Positions 16,144-24,413 of a stretch of 64,000 nt of DNA are shown piece after piece. Under the pieces are notes generated by a model that saw only the letters and a list, made by a program, of their open reading frames with translations, made no database searches and had not been told where the DNA came from. Within the stretch, counting starts at the first letter, position 1. Each line of letters starts with the position of its first letter. The DNA comes from Pseudomonas tolaasii NCPPB 2192 (lineage in GTDB: Bacteria; Pseudomonadota; Gammaproteobacteria; Pseudomonadales; Pseudomonadaceae). The position numbers were made by a program, and so were the translations under genes. Location of the stretch: assembly GCF_002813445.1 (NCBI RefSeq), contig NZ_PHHD01000001.1, positions 930,001 through 994,000 of the forward strand, given 5' to 3'.

Positions 16144-18204
16144 TCAGAAATCCTTGCACAGGCGCAGGGCGTCATAGATCGCAGCGTGAGTATTGCGCTG
16201 CGCCACACAGTCACCGATGCGGAACAGCAAATACCCGTCACCCGCCTCGCTCAGGCACGGTTGCGGCTTGATCGCGAACAGGGCTTCGACGTCGATCTGG
16301 CCCTTGTTGCGCGAGCCTTCCTTGAGGGCGTAGTAAATGGCTTCGTCCGGGCGCACGCCGTTCTCGACGACCACCTGGTCCACCACCCGTTCCTCTTTCG
16401 CGCCGGTGTATTCGTTCTCCAGCACCGCCACCAGCTTGTCGCCTTCGCGGTAGACCTTTTCCAGCATCATGTCGCCGGTCATGATCACTTCTTTGGGATA
16501 CATGCTGCGGTAGTAGGTGGGGAACGACGTACCGCCGATGGCCACGCCTGGCTTGATGTCGTCAGTGACAATCTCGACCTGGCTGCCTTTGTCCGCGAGG
16601 AAATCGGCCACCGACATGCCGGTGAACTCGCAGATGGTGTCGTAGACCAGCACGTTCTTGCCCGGCGCCACTTTGCCGTCGAGCACATCCCAACTGCTGA
16701 CGACCAAACCTTCGGCTGCGCCCCAGTGTTCGTTCTGCTCCACATTCGGGGTGCCACCGACCGCCAGTACCACCACGTCCGGGCGCAAGTCCAAAATAGT
16801 GTCGGCATCAGCCGCCACGCCCAGGCGCAGGTCGACTTTCAGGCGCGCCAGTTCCAGCTGGAACCAGCGCGTGATCCCCGCGATCTGGTCACGCTGCGGC
16901 GCCTTGGACGCTGTGGTGATCTGCCCGCCAATAAATTCTTTTTTCTCGAACAGGGTCACGTCGTGGCCGCGCTCGGCAGCGACGCGCGCCGCTTCCATCC
17001 CGGCCGGGCCGGCCCCCACCACCACGACTTTGCGTTTTGGCCCGGTGGATTTTTCGATGATGTGCGGCACGCCCATGTATTCACGGGAGGTCGCGGCGTT
17101 CTGGATGCACAGCACATCCAGCCCCTGGTACTGGCGGTCGATGCAGTAGTTGGCGCCGACGCATTGTTTGATCTGGTCGATCTGGCCCATCTTGATCTTG
17201 GCGATCAGGTGCGGGTCGGCGATGTGGGCACGGGTCATGCCGACCATGTCCACATAACCGCCTTCCAGAATCCGCGTGGCCTGGTTCGGGTCCTTGATGT
17301 TCTGCGCGTGCAGCACCGGCACCTTGACCACTTCCTTGATACCGGCGGCCAAGTGCAGGAATGGTTCCGGTGGATAACTCATGTTGGGGATAACGTTGGC
17401 CAGGGTGTTGTGCGTGTCACACCCCGAGCCGACCACGCCGATGAAATCGAGCATGCCGGTGTCGTCGTAGTACTTGGCGATCTGCTTCATGTCCTCGTGG
17501 GACAGGCCGTCCGGGTGGAATTCGTCACCGCACAGGCGCATGCCCACGCAGAAGTCATCACCCACTTCGGCGCGCACGGCCTTGAGCACTTCCAGGCCGA
17601 ACTTCATACGGCCTTCAAAGGTGCCGCCCCATTCATCAGTACGCTTGTTGACCCGCGGGCTCCAGAACTGGTCGATCATGTGCTGGTGCACGGCCGACAG
17701 TTCCACGCCATCCAGGCCACCGGCCTTGGCACGGCGTGCAGCCTGGGCGTAGTTGCCGATCACGCGCCAGATTTCCTCCGGCTCGATGGTTTTGCAGGTG
17801 GCACGGTGGACCGGCTCACGCACGCCGGACGGCGACATCAGGGTCGGCCAGTTGAAGCCGTCCCAACGCGAGCGGCGGCCCATGTGGGTAATCTGGATCA
17901 TGATCTTGGCACCATGCTTGTGCATGGCGTCAGCCAGGTTCTGGAAGTGCGGGATGATGCGGTCGGTGGACAGGTTCACCGAACTCCACCATTCCTGCGG
18001 GCTGTCGATGGCCACCACCGAGGAGCCGCCGCAAATCGCCAGGCCGATACCGCCCTTGGCTTTCTCTTCGTAGTACTTCACATAGCGGTCAGTGGTCATG
18101 CCGCCGTCGGTGGCATACACCTCGGCGTGGGCCGTGCTGAGCACGCGGTTGCGGATGGTCAGTTTGCCGATCTGGATCGGCTGGAACATTGCTTCGAAAG
18201 CCAT
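16144..18204 (-). CDS. dgcA: Dimethylglycine demethylase subunit DgcA
   Basis: 686-residue flavoprotein of the old-yellow-enzyme/trimethylamine dehydrogenase class that converts dimethylglycine to sarcosine. An N-terminal TIM barrel (about 1-340) is followed by the iron-sulfur segment and then an FAD/NAD domain with VVVVGAGPAGMEAARVAAER near 390. The iron-sulfur motif reads C348-VG-A351-NY-C354 ... C366, so one of the four expected cysteines is alanine. Follows the DUF5943 gene by 15 bp in a dipeptidase-DUF5943-dgcA-dgcB-etfA-etfB operon. Confidence 0.95.
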   Translation of the reverse strand: MAFEAMFQPIQIGKLTIRNRVLSTAHAEVYATDGGMTTDRYVKYYEEKAKGGIGLAICGGSSVVAIDSPQEWWSSVNLSTDRIIPHFQNLADAMHKHGAKIMIQITHMGRRSRWDGFNWPTLMSPSGVREPVHRATCKTIEPEEIWRVIGNYAQAARRAKAGGLDGVELSAVHQHMIDQFWSPRVNKRTDEWGGTFEGRMKFGLEVLKAVRAEVGDDFCVGMRLCGDEFHPDGLSHEDMKQIAKYYDDTGMLDFIGVVGSGCDTHNTLANVIPNMSYPPEPFLHLAAGIKEVVKVPVLHAQNIKDPNQATRILEGGYVDMVGMTRAHIADPHLIAKIKMGQIDQIKQCVGANYCIDRQYQGLDVLCIQNAATSREYMGVPHIIEKSTGPKRKVVVVGAGPAGMEAARVAAERGHDVTLFEKKEFIGGQITTASKAPQRDQIAGITRWFQLELARLKVDLRLGVAADADTILDLRPDVVVLAVGGTPNVEQNEHWGAAEGLVVSSWDVLDGKVAPGKNVLVYDTICEFTGMSVADFLADKGSQVEIVTDDIKPGVAIGGTSFPTYYRSMYPKEVIMTGDMMLEKVYREGDKLVAVLENEYTGAKEERVVDQVVVENGVRPDEAIYYALKEGSRNKGQIDVEALFAIKPQPCLSEAGDGYLLFRIGDCVAQRNTHAAIYDALRLCKDF

Positions 18205-18219
18205 GGCACGGTCCTCGGC

Positions 18220-18750
18220 TTACAACGGCTTGACGGTGAACAGGCCGTCATCGTGGCCCTCTTCGGAGCCTCCGTAGACTTGTTCGGCCACAGTGCGGAT
18301 TTTGCTGCCGCGCGCTTGCAGGATCTGGTCCATGGCGCCGGCAAACCAGCCGGTGAACATGTAGTCCACTTTGCGCCCGACCTTGCCGTATACATAGACG
18401 AACGCCGAGTGTTCCAGCTTGACGCTGGCGGTGCCTTTGTCCAGGTCGATGTCCTGGATCTTGAACAGGCCCCAGCCGCGTTGCGACAGGCGCTTCATGT
18501 AGTGCTCGAACACCGCAACGCCTTCCAGGCCGTGGCATTCGGCTTCTTTTTCACACCAGTGCCAGGCGGATTTGTAGCCGGCCTTGTAGAGGATTTCGGC
18601 GTAGGCATCGGCGCCCAGCACTTCTTCGATACCGATGTGGTTATTGACGAAGAAATGGCGCGGCACGTACAGCATCGGCAGGGCGTCGGAGGTCCAGACA
18701 CCGGTTTCGCTGTCGACTTCGATAGGCAATTGCGGGGCGATCTTGGCCAT
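18220..18750 (-). CDS. DUF5943 / V4R-like protein of the dimethylglycine operon
   Basis: 176-residue soluble protein, homologue by position of PA5397. No catalytic motif is visible. The fold pattern (WHWCEKEAECHGLEGVAVFEHY, then a repeated beta region ending FTGWFAGAMDQIL) resembles small-molecule-binding V4R domains. Conserved location directly before dgcA suggests an accessory role in dimethylglycine oxidation, perhaps binding a substrate or folate. Its function is not known to me. Confidence 0.8.
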   Translation of the reverse strand: MAKIAPQLPIEVDSETGVWTSDALPMLYVPRHFFVNNHIGIEEVLGADAYAEILYKAGYKSAWHWCEKEAECHGLEGVAVFEHYMKRLSQRGWGLFKIQDIDLDKGTASVKLEHSAFVYVYGKVGRKVDYMFTGWFAGAMDQILQARGSKIRTVAEQVYGGSEEGHDDGLFTVKPL

Positions 18751-18820
18751 GGAAACTTAACTCCAGAAAATTCTAAGTAGTGCCCCCGACGAGGACTGTC
18801 GGGGGAAAAGAAGTGGCGGC

Positions 18821-19798
18821 TTACTCGCCCCAGACGTCCTTCAGGACGTTGACCCAGTTCTCGCCCATGATCTTGCGCACCACGCGCTCGCTGTGGCCGC
18901 GCTTGAGCAGGGTCTCGGTGAGGTTGGGGAACTCGCCCACGGTGCGGATGCCCAGCGGGTTGATGATCTTGCCGAAGCTGGTCAGGCGGCGGGCGTAGCC
19001 TTTGTCATGGGTCAGCATTTCGAAGAAATCCTGGCCATGGCCCTGGGTGAAGTCGGTGCCGATGCCGATGGCGTCTTCGCCGACGATGTTCATGGTGTAT
19101 TCGATGGCTTCGGCGTAGTCGTCGATGGTCGAATCGATGCCCTTGGCCAGGAACGGCGCAAACATGGTCACGCCGACAAAGCCGCCGTGGTCGGCGATGA
19201 ACTTGAGTTCTTCATCGGACTTGTTGCGCGGGTGCTCTTTAAGGCCGGACGGCAGGCAGTGGGAGTAGCACACTGGCTTTTTCGATTCGAGGATGACTTC
19301 TTCGGACGTTTTGGAGCCCACGTGGGACAGGTCGCACATGATGCCGACACGGTTCATTTCGCCCACCACCTCACGGCCAAAGCCCGACAGGCCGCCATCG
19401 CGCTCGTAGCAGCCGGTGCCGACCAGGTTCTGGGTGTTGTAGCACATCTGCACCACACCGACGCCGAGCTGCTTGAAGATCTCCACGTAGCCCAGTTGGT
19501 CTTCAAACGCGTGGGCGTTCTGGAAGCCGAAGATGATCCCGGTTTTGCCCTGCTCCTTGGCCTTGCGGATGTCGGCGGTGGTTTTCACCGGGATCACCAG
19601 GTCGCTGTTTTCACGGATCAGGGTCTGGCTGGCCACGATGTTATTGATGGTGGCCTGGAAGCCTTCCCACACCGACACAGTGCAGTTGGCGGCAGTGAGG
19701 CCGCCTTTGCGCATGTCTTCGAACAGGTCGCGGTTCCACTTGGCAATAATCAGCCCGTCGATAACGATGCTGTCGGCGTGCAGTTCGGCTGGGCTCAT
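18821..19798 (-). CDS. M19 (renal dipeptidase-like) protein of the dimethylglycine operon
   Basis: 325 residues from MSPAELHADSIVIDGLIIAK; GGGGA lies 8 nt before this ATG, and the frame further upstream is not coding. It has the M19 barrel with CDLSHVG and YSHCLPSG plus EHPRNKSDEELKFIAD, as in membrane dipeptidases. But the N-terminal metal motif HxD is absent (DGLIIAKWNRD), and the bridging glutamate region reads GFQNAHAF (Gln93). So the dinuclear zinc site looks altered. First gene of the dgc operon, in the place of PA5396. Confidence 0.88.
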   Translation of the reverse strand: MSPAELHADSIVIDGLIIAKWNRDLFEDMRKGGLTAANCTVSVWEGFQATINNIVASQTLIRENSDLVIPVKTTADIRKAKEQGKTGIIFGFQNAHAFEDQLGYVEIFKQLGVGVVQMCYNTQNLVGTGCYERDGGLSGFGREVVGEMNRVGIMCDLSHVGSKTSEEVILESKKPVCYSHCLPSGLKEHPRNKSDEELKFIADHGGFVGVTMFAPFLAKGIDSTIDDYAEAIEYTMNIVGEDAIGIGTDFTQGHGQDFFEMLTHDKGYARRLTSFGKIINPLGIRTVGEFPNLTETLLKRGHSERVVRKIMGENWVNVLKDVWGE

Positions 19799-20018
19799 CA
19801 GGCGTCCCCTTATTGGCGATTCATGCGCCGAATCGTCTGCCGGCGCTTTGGGGCCAGCATATGCCCAGGGGCCGACAGAGCCGGGTGCAAAAACGACAGG
19901 GGAATTGCCGAAAGCGTCAATCCGCGACAAAGGCCTACATGACATCTCCCACTCGCGGCTGTTCTTTGTCCCACGCTTGAGCCAGAATTTGCGCCATCAC
20001 CTGATATGAGACGGCGCA

Positions 20019-20420
20019 ATGAAATCGATTTTCCTGGCTTTGGCACTCATCGCAACCACCGCACACGCGGCTGAAGACACCGACAGCACGCCCTGCGATG
20101 GCATCGAAAACGACAAGCAAACCCTGGAATGCGCCACCTACAACAAAACCACCGCCGAGCAATTGCTCAAGGATAACTACCAAGGCCTGCTCGAACGCAT
20201 GGGTTCAACCTATGCCAGCAACAAGTCGCAACTGGCCGACATTACCGCTCGTCTGAAGGATGCCCAGCAAAAGTGGGAAAAACTGCGCGACGCCGATTGC
20301 GCCGTGGACACCTTCCCGGCGGTAAACGGCAGCAAGCAGTACGCGATCCAGCAGAACGACTGCCTGGCGCGGATGAGTGATGAGCGGTCGGAGTTTTTGG
20401 AGTCGATCGGCCAGGAATAA
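20019..20420 (+). CDS. LprI-like lysozyme inhibitor family protein (DUF1311)
   Basis: 133-residue secreted protein with a cleavable signal peptide (MKSIFLALALIATTAHA). Mature part has four cysteines and the DUF1311 core AQQKWEKLRDADCA near residues 85-98, typical of LprI-type periplasmic proteins. Divergent from the dgc operon across 220 bp. Related proteins inhibit lysozyme, but that activity cannot be read from the sequence. Confidence 0.8.
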   Translation: MKSIFLALALIATTAHAAEDTDSTPCDGIENDKQTLECATYNKTTAEQLLKDNYQGLLERMGSTYASNKSQLADITARLKDAQQKWEKLRDADCAVDTFPAVNGSKQYAIQQNDCLARMSDERSEFLESIGQE

Positions 20421-20461
20421 GCGACAATCTCCGCCACTTTTTCTCTGAACCAAGGCTACCC

Positions 20462-20878
20462 ATGACCATTTGTGGCATCGAAATCAAAGGCAGCGAAGCC
20501 ATCATCGCCGTGGCCTCGCTGAACAACGGGGCGCTGGCCCACGTCGCCCTGGCCACCAGAAAAATCGCCCTGGAAAACGACGATGAGGCGGCCAACGTCA
20601 AAGCCTTCGCCGCCCAGGTGAAGGCTTTTGTGCAGGCAAATGCCATTACCCGTATCGCCATCAAGAAGCGCAGCAAAAAAGGCGAATTTGCCGGCGGCCC
20701 GACCACGTTCAAGATTGAAGGGGTGTTTCAGTTGCTGGAAGGTGTGGAGGTGACGCTGCTGTCGCCGCAGACCATCAATGCGCAGAACAAGAAGCACAAC
20801 CTTGAGCTGCCGGCGACGCTGAACAAGTACCAGCACGAAGCTTATAAAGCGGCGTGTTCGGCCCTGCTGAAAAAATAA
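20462..20878 (+). CDS. DUF3010 family protein
   Basis: 138-residue protein, MTICGIEIKGSEAIIAVASL at the N-terminus, which looks like the first strand pair of an RNase H/actin-like fold. It ends HEAYKAACSALLKK. The family is widespread in gammaproteobacteria without an assigned role. It follows the LprI-like gene by 41 bp and may share its transcript. Confidence 0.8.
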   Translation: MTICGIEIKGSEAIIAVASLNNGALAHVALATRKIALENDDEAANVKAFAAQVKAFVQANAITRIAIKKRSKKGEFAGGPTTFKIEGVFQLLEGVEVTLLSPQTINAQNKKHNLELPATLNKYQHEAYKAACSALLKK

Positions 20879-20897
20879 ACCACGCCACCTATCCACT

Positions 20898-20984
20898 GTG
20901 GGAGCTAGCTTGCCTGCGATAGCGGTACGTCAGTTGACATCTATCGCGCCGACCCACCGCCATCGCAGGCAAGCCAGCTCCCAC
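20898..20984. repeat. REPIN, GTGGGAGC family
   Basis: GTGGGAGCTAGCTTGCCTGC (one mismatch to consensus) and inverted GCAGGCAAGCCAGCTCCCAC. It lies between the convergent 3' ends of the DUF3010 and ATPase genes. Confidence 0.88.
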
Positions 20985-21007
20985 ATTTGATTTGAGTTGT
21001 CCCTTGG

Positions 21008-22183
21008 TCAGGTGTTTTGGCGCTTGTGCTGCAGCCAATCACCAAACGTCTTGTCCTCCAGCGCATAACCACCTCTGCTCGACTTCCACACCAGCTCCTT
21101 GTCACGCAGTGCATCAATGCAGGCCTGAATCGTCTGGGTGCCCGGCACCACGTCGCTGCCCATCTCTTCCAGCGCCTTGCTGACCGCCGCCAGGGTGCTA
21201 TCGGTAAATGGCGCGAACGGCTCGTTGTTTTGCGAACGCTCCACCATCACTTCCAGCACGGCGCGCTGGGGGACGGTGAGGTTGTTCCAGGCGCTTTCGA
21301 ATTCAGTCCACACGCCAGCGCGCAGTAACTCGGCGCGGCTGTGCAGCAGTTGGCCCAGGTTGCTCGCCTCGCCCAGCTCCAACGCCACTTCCCCAATAAT
21401 GGTGCGCAGCATTTCCGGGCGGTGCCCCACCAGTTCAAAGGCTTCGTCGATGTCGGCCGCATTGAACTGGTTGGTCTGGGCCAGGTGCGCGTTGAGGTGG
21501 ACGGTGTAGGCCTGGGTGAACGCTTTGCCCAACAGCGGAAACGGCGTGATGCTGGAGCCAAAGAACGGCTGGCTCTTGCCCAGTACCAAGTGGGCCAGTT
21601 TGTCGCGGTTGGAACCGGTAAACACCAGATGCAAACCGCTGCCCTCTTCGTCACGCCCTTGGTTGAGCTGATCCCGCGCGGCCTTCAGCGCGAACATGGC
21701 ATTGATGCCGGAGTCGCTGGTCAGCGCGTGTTGCGCCTCATCAATCACCAGCACCACGGGTTTTTCCGCCGCGTGGTGCAGCAACTCCAGCGCCTGGGTC
21801 AAGGTTGCGCCAACAGGCAATTGCGGTTTGCTGAAGTCCCAGGACAGGGTCCGCAAAAAGCTCAGTTTCTCCACCCCAAGGTTTTTGGCCAGCTTGCGAA
21901 TGCCCTTTTCATAGGGCGCCAGTGCGGCGGCAATGGCACTGGCAATCAACTCTGCCGGATCTTTGTCTTTGTCGGCCCACAGGTCGACATACACCGTCAG
22001 CCAGCCTCGAAGCTGACATTCCGGAATAAGGTCTTCACGCAAAAAAGTACTTTTGCCCGTGCGACGCGGCGCCGCGAGAAACAGGCCAGAGGTGAAATCC
22101 TGAAGACCGCCCCCCACCAGACCGTCGGCAATGCTGCTGGCCAGAGTGGGGCGGCGGAACACAAAGCCGCTGTGCTTGGACAT
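21008..22183 (-). CDS. AAA ATPase with C-terminal winged helix, unassigned
   Basis: 391 residues. Walker A is APRRTGKST (38-46) and Walker B VVLVIDEAQ (143-151). TGSNRD near 216 looks like sensor 1. The last 80 residues form a winged-helix-like domain. This resembles stand-alone archaeal/STAND-type ATPases, some of which act in defence or transport, but I cannot name this one. It is preceded by a 68-bp, strongly AT-rich, palindromic promoter unlike the rest of the window. It is downstream of cdhR on the same strand but probably expressed by itself. Confidence 0.75.
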   Translation of the reverse strand: MSKHSGFVFRRPTLASSIADGLVGGGLQDFTSGLFLAAPRRTGKSTFLREDLIPECQLRGWLTVYVDLWADKDKDPAELIASAIAAALAPYEKGIRKLAKNLGVEKLSFLRTLSWDFSKPQLPVGATLTQALELLHHAAEKPVVLVIDEAQHALTSDSGINAMFALKAARDQLNQGRDEEGSGLHLVFTGSNRDKLAHLVLGKSQPFFGSSITPFPLLGKAFTQAYTVHLNAHLAQTNQFNAADIDEAFELVGHRPEMLRTIIGEVALELGEASNLGQLLHSRAELLRAGVWTEFESAWNNLTVPQRAVLEVMVERSQNNEPFAPFTDSTLAAVSKALEEMGSDVVPGTQTIQACIDALRDKELVWKSSRGGYALEDKTFGDWLQHKRQNT

Positions 22184-22192
22184 GGTTTTATA

Positions 22193-22245
22193 CTCAATTA
22201 TTGAGAGAACTATAATTTATAGCCTCGAGTATAATTAACTATAAT
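22193..22245 (-). promoter_or_regulatory. AT-rich palindromic promoter of the ATPase gene
   Basis: Two perfect odd palindromes, CTCAAT-T-ATTGAG (22193-22205) and CTATAA-T-TTATAG (22210-22222), then TATAATTAACTATAATTG (22231-22248). On the coding strand ATTATAGTT occurs twice. The first palindrome ends about 10 nt before the ATG, so a bound repressor would cover the ribosome site. Autoregulation is plausible. Confidence 0.5.
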
Positions 22246-22251
22246 TGTCCG

Positions 22252-23196
22252 TCACACCACCTCCCGTCGCCGATCCTCCCGCGGGCACTTGGCAAACCGC
22301 GCCCTATAGCTGCGGGTGAAGTAAGACGGCGACTCAAACCCGCACGCAATACTCACTTCCAGCACACTCATGCCGCTTTGACGCAAAAGCTGCCGGGCTT
22401 TTTCCAGGCGCAGGCCGAGGTAGAAGTTGCTCGGGGTGTCATTCAGATGCAGGCGAAACAGCCGCTCCAGTTGGCGGCGCGTCACCTTGATCGCCTCGGC
22501 GAGCGCCAGGGTGCTCAGCGGCGGCTCGGTGTGCTGCTCCATCTCGCCAATCACCTGCACCAGCTTCTTGTTATTGATGCCGTAGCGCGTGGCGATCTGC
22601 ATGCGCTGGTGGTCTTTGCGCGGGCGGATGCGGCCGAGCACGAATTGTTCGGACACCTGGATCGCCAGCTCCGGGCCGTGGGACTGGGCGATCAGGTCGA
22701 GCATCAGGTCGATGGACGCCGTGCCACCGGCGCAGGTGATGCGGCGGCGGTCGATCTCGAACAGTTCCTGGGTCACGGTGAGCTGCGGATAGGATTCCTT
22801 GAAGGCATCAATGGCTTCCCAGTGCAGCGTAAGGCGGTGCCCATCGAGCAAGCCGGCTTCGGCCAGCACGCAGGCCCCGGTGTCGATGGCGCCGAGGGTC
22901 ACACCGTCGTGGTCGAGGCGGCGCAGCCAGTGTTCCAAGGCGGGCGTGGCGAACTTCAAGGGCTCGAAGCCTGCGACCACCATCAGCGTCGCGCCCTTTT
23001 TCAGCGGTTCCAGCGCAGCATCGGCGTTGACCGACATGCCATTGCTCGCCAGTACCGCGCCGCCGTCGGCGCTCAACACATGCCAGCGGTACAGCTCGCC
23101 GCGAAAGCGGTTGGCCACCCGCAAGGGTTCCAGCGCGGAGATAAAACCGATGGCCGAAAACCCCGGCATCAGCAAAAAGTAGAAATCCTGGGACAT
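22252..23196 (-). CDS. cdhR: Carnitine catabolism regulator CdhR (AraC/GlxA family)
   Basis: 314-residue regulator with an N-terminal DJ-1/PfpI (glutaminase-like) sensing domain (MSQDFYFLLMPGFSAIGFIS...) and a C-terminal AraC helix-turn-helix pair (LALAEAIKVTRRQLERLFR and VLEVSIACGFESPSYFTRSY). It is divergent from caiX, as PA5389 is from PA5388, and is expected to activate the carnitine operon. The chosen ATG starts the conserved domain; the frame extends 21 codons further without a good ribosome site. Confidence 0.9.
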   Translation of the reverse strand: MSQDFYFLLMPGFSAIGFISALEPLRVANRFRGELYRWHVLSADGGAVLASNGMSVNADAALEPLKKGATLMVVAGFEPLKFATPALEHWLRRLDHDGVTLGAIDTGACVLAEAGLLDGHRLTLHWEAIDAFKESYPQLTVTQELFEIDRRRITCAGGTASIDLMLDLIAQSHGPELAIQVSEQFVLGRIRPRKDHQRMQIATRYGINNKKLVQVIGEMEQHTEPPLSTLALAEAIKVTRRQLERLFRLHLNDTPSNFYLGLRLEKARQLLRQSGMSVLEVSIACGFESPSYFTRSYRARFAKCPREDRRREVV

Positions 23197-23389
23197 GGTG
23201 GCGCTCTCGTCGTGCGGGCAGCGTGGCACTGTGATACTCCCGTTCTGGAGTGGATTCAAGGGGGCAGGTCGCTGCAGTGCAAGAGTCGGTCGCCGCCGTG
23301 CGTTTTATGGGCCCTCAAGCTGCGTAACTTGATGCCACGGCGCACAAAGACGCCGGACCCCACAATAACGACCTGCCGAGGGATCCACC

Positions 23390-24334
23390 ATGAACCGACT
23401 GATCAGCCGCTGCGTGCTTGCACTCAGCGCCAGCGCCATCTTGAGCACCAGCGTATTCGCGGCCGACGCAGAATCCTGCCGGAACGTGCGCATGGGCGTG
23501 GTGAACTGGACCGACGTAATCGCCACCAGCGCCATGACCCAAGTGTTGCTCGACGGCCTCGGCTACAAGACCAAACAAACCAGCGCCTCCCAGCAAATCA
23601 TCTTCGCCGGCATCCGCGACCAACGCCTGGACCTGTTCCTGGGCTACTGGAACCCGCTGATGACCCAGACCATCACGCCGTTCGTCGACGCCAAGCAGGT
23701 CAAAGTCCTCGACAAACCGAGCCTGGAAGACGCGCGCGCCACCCTCGCCGTGCCGACTTACCTGGCGGACAAGGGGCTGAAGACCTTTGCTGACATCGCC
23801 AAGTTTGAAAAAGAGTTGGGCGGCAAGATCTACGGCATCGAACCGGGCTCGGGCGCCAACACCCAGATCAAGGCGATGATCGCCAAGAACCAGTTCGGCC
23901 TGGGCAAGTTCCAGCTGGTTGAATCCAGTGAAGCCGGCATGCTCGCCGCGGTCGACCGCGCCGTGCGTCGCAAAGAGGCTGTGGTGTTCTTCGGCTGGGC
24001 GCCGCACCCGATGAACGTCAACGTCGCCATGACCTACCTCACCGGCAGCGACGACGCCCTGGGCCCGAACGAAGGCATGGCCACGGTGTGGAGCGTGACG
24101 TCGCCGACCTACGCCGAACAGTGCCCCAACGTGAACAAACTGCTGACCAACCTGACCTTCACCGCCGCCGACGAGAGCCGGATGATGCAGCCGTTGCTGG
24201 ACCACAAGGACGCCATCGAGTCCGCCAAACAGTGGCTCAAGGATCACCCCCAAGACCAGGCCCGCTGGCTGGAAGGCGTGACCACCTTTGACGGCAAACC
24301 GGCTGCGGCCAACCTGCAATTGACCAGCAAATAA
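23390..24334 (+). CDS. caiX: Carnitine-binding periplasmic protein CaiX
   Basis: Substrate-binding protein of the OpuAC/ProX class, 314 residues, with a signal peptide ending VFAADAESC. It delivers carnitine to the CbcWV permease encoded 9 kb downstream, as in P. aeruginosa. Homologous to CbcX at 32242 (shared GGKIYGIEPG and VESSEAGML). First gene of caiX-cdhC-cdhA-cdhB; divergent from cdhR. Confidence 0.93.
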   Translation: MNRLISRCVLALSASAILSTSVFAADAESCRNVRMGVVNWTDVIATSAMTQVLLDGLGYKTKQTSASQQIIFAGIRDQRLDLFLGYWNPLMTQTITPFVDAKQVKVLDKPSLEDARATLAVPTYLADKGLKTFADIAKFEKELGGKIYGIEPGSGANTQIKAMIAKNQFGLGKFQLVESSEAGMLAAVDRAVRRKEAVVFFGWAPHPMNVNVAMTYLTGSDDALGPNEGMATVWSVTSPTYAEQCPNVNKLLTNLTFTAADESRMMQPLLDHKDAIESAKQWLKDHPQDQARWLEGVTTFDGKPAAANLQLTSK

Positions 24335-24354
24335 CCTGATTCGAATCACCGTGT

Positions 24355-24375
24355 CGCAGCCGCCTTTTGGCTGCG
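24355..24375 (+). terminator. Intercistronic hairpin after caiX
   Basis: CGCAGCC (24355-24361) pairs with GGCTGCG (24369-24375) over a 7-nt loop, 20 bp after the caiX stop and with no T tract. It is more likely an mRNA stabiliser or partial terminator that raises caiX over cdhC than a full stop. Confidence 0.5.
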
Positions 24376-24413
24376 CACGGCACCACTACGCCCGCCTGTA
24401 AGGAACCTGCCTC

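Noticed and set aside
15841..18780. A 979-codon open frame on the plus strand
   Set aside because: It is antisense to dgcA, DUF5943 and part of dgcB, all with clear family motifs. Long antisense frames are usual in GC-rich genes, and this one is rich in His, Val, Gly and Gln with no domain.
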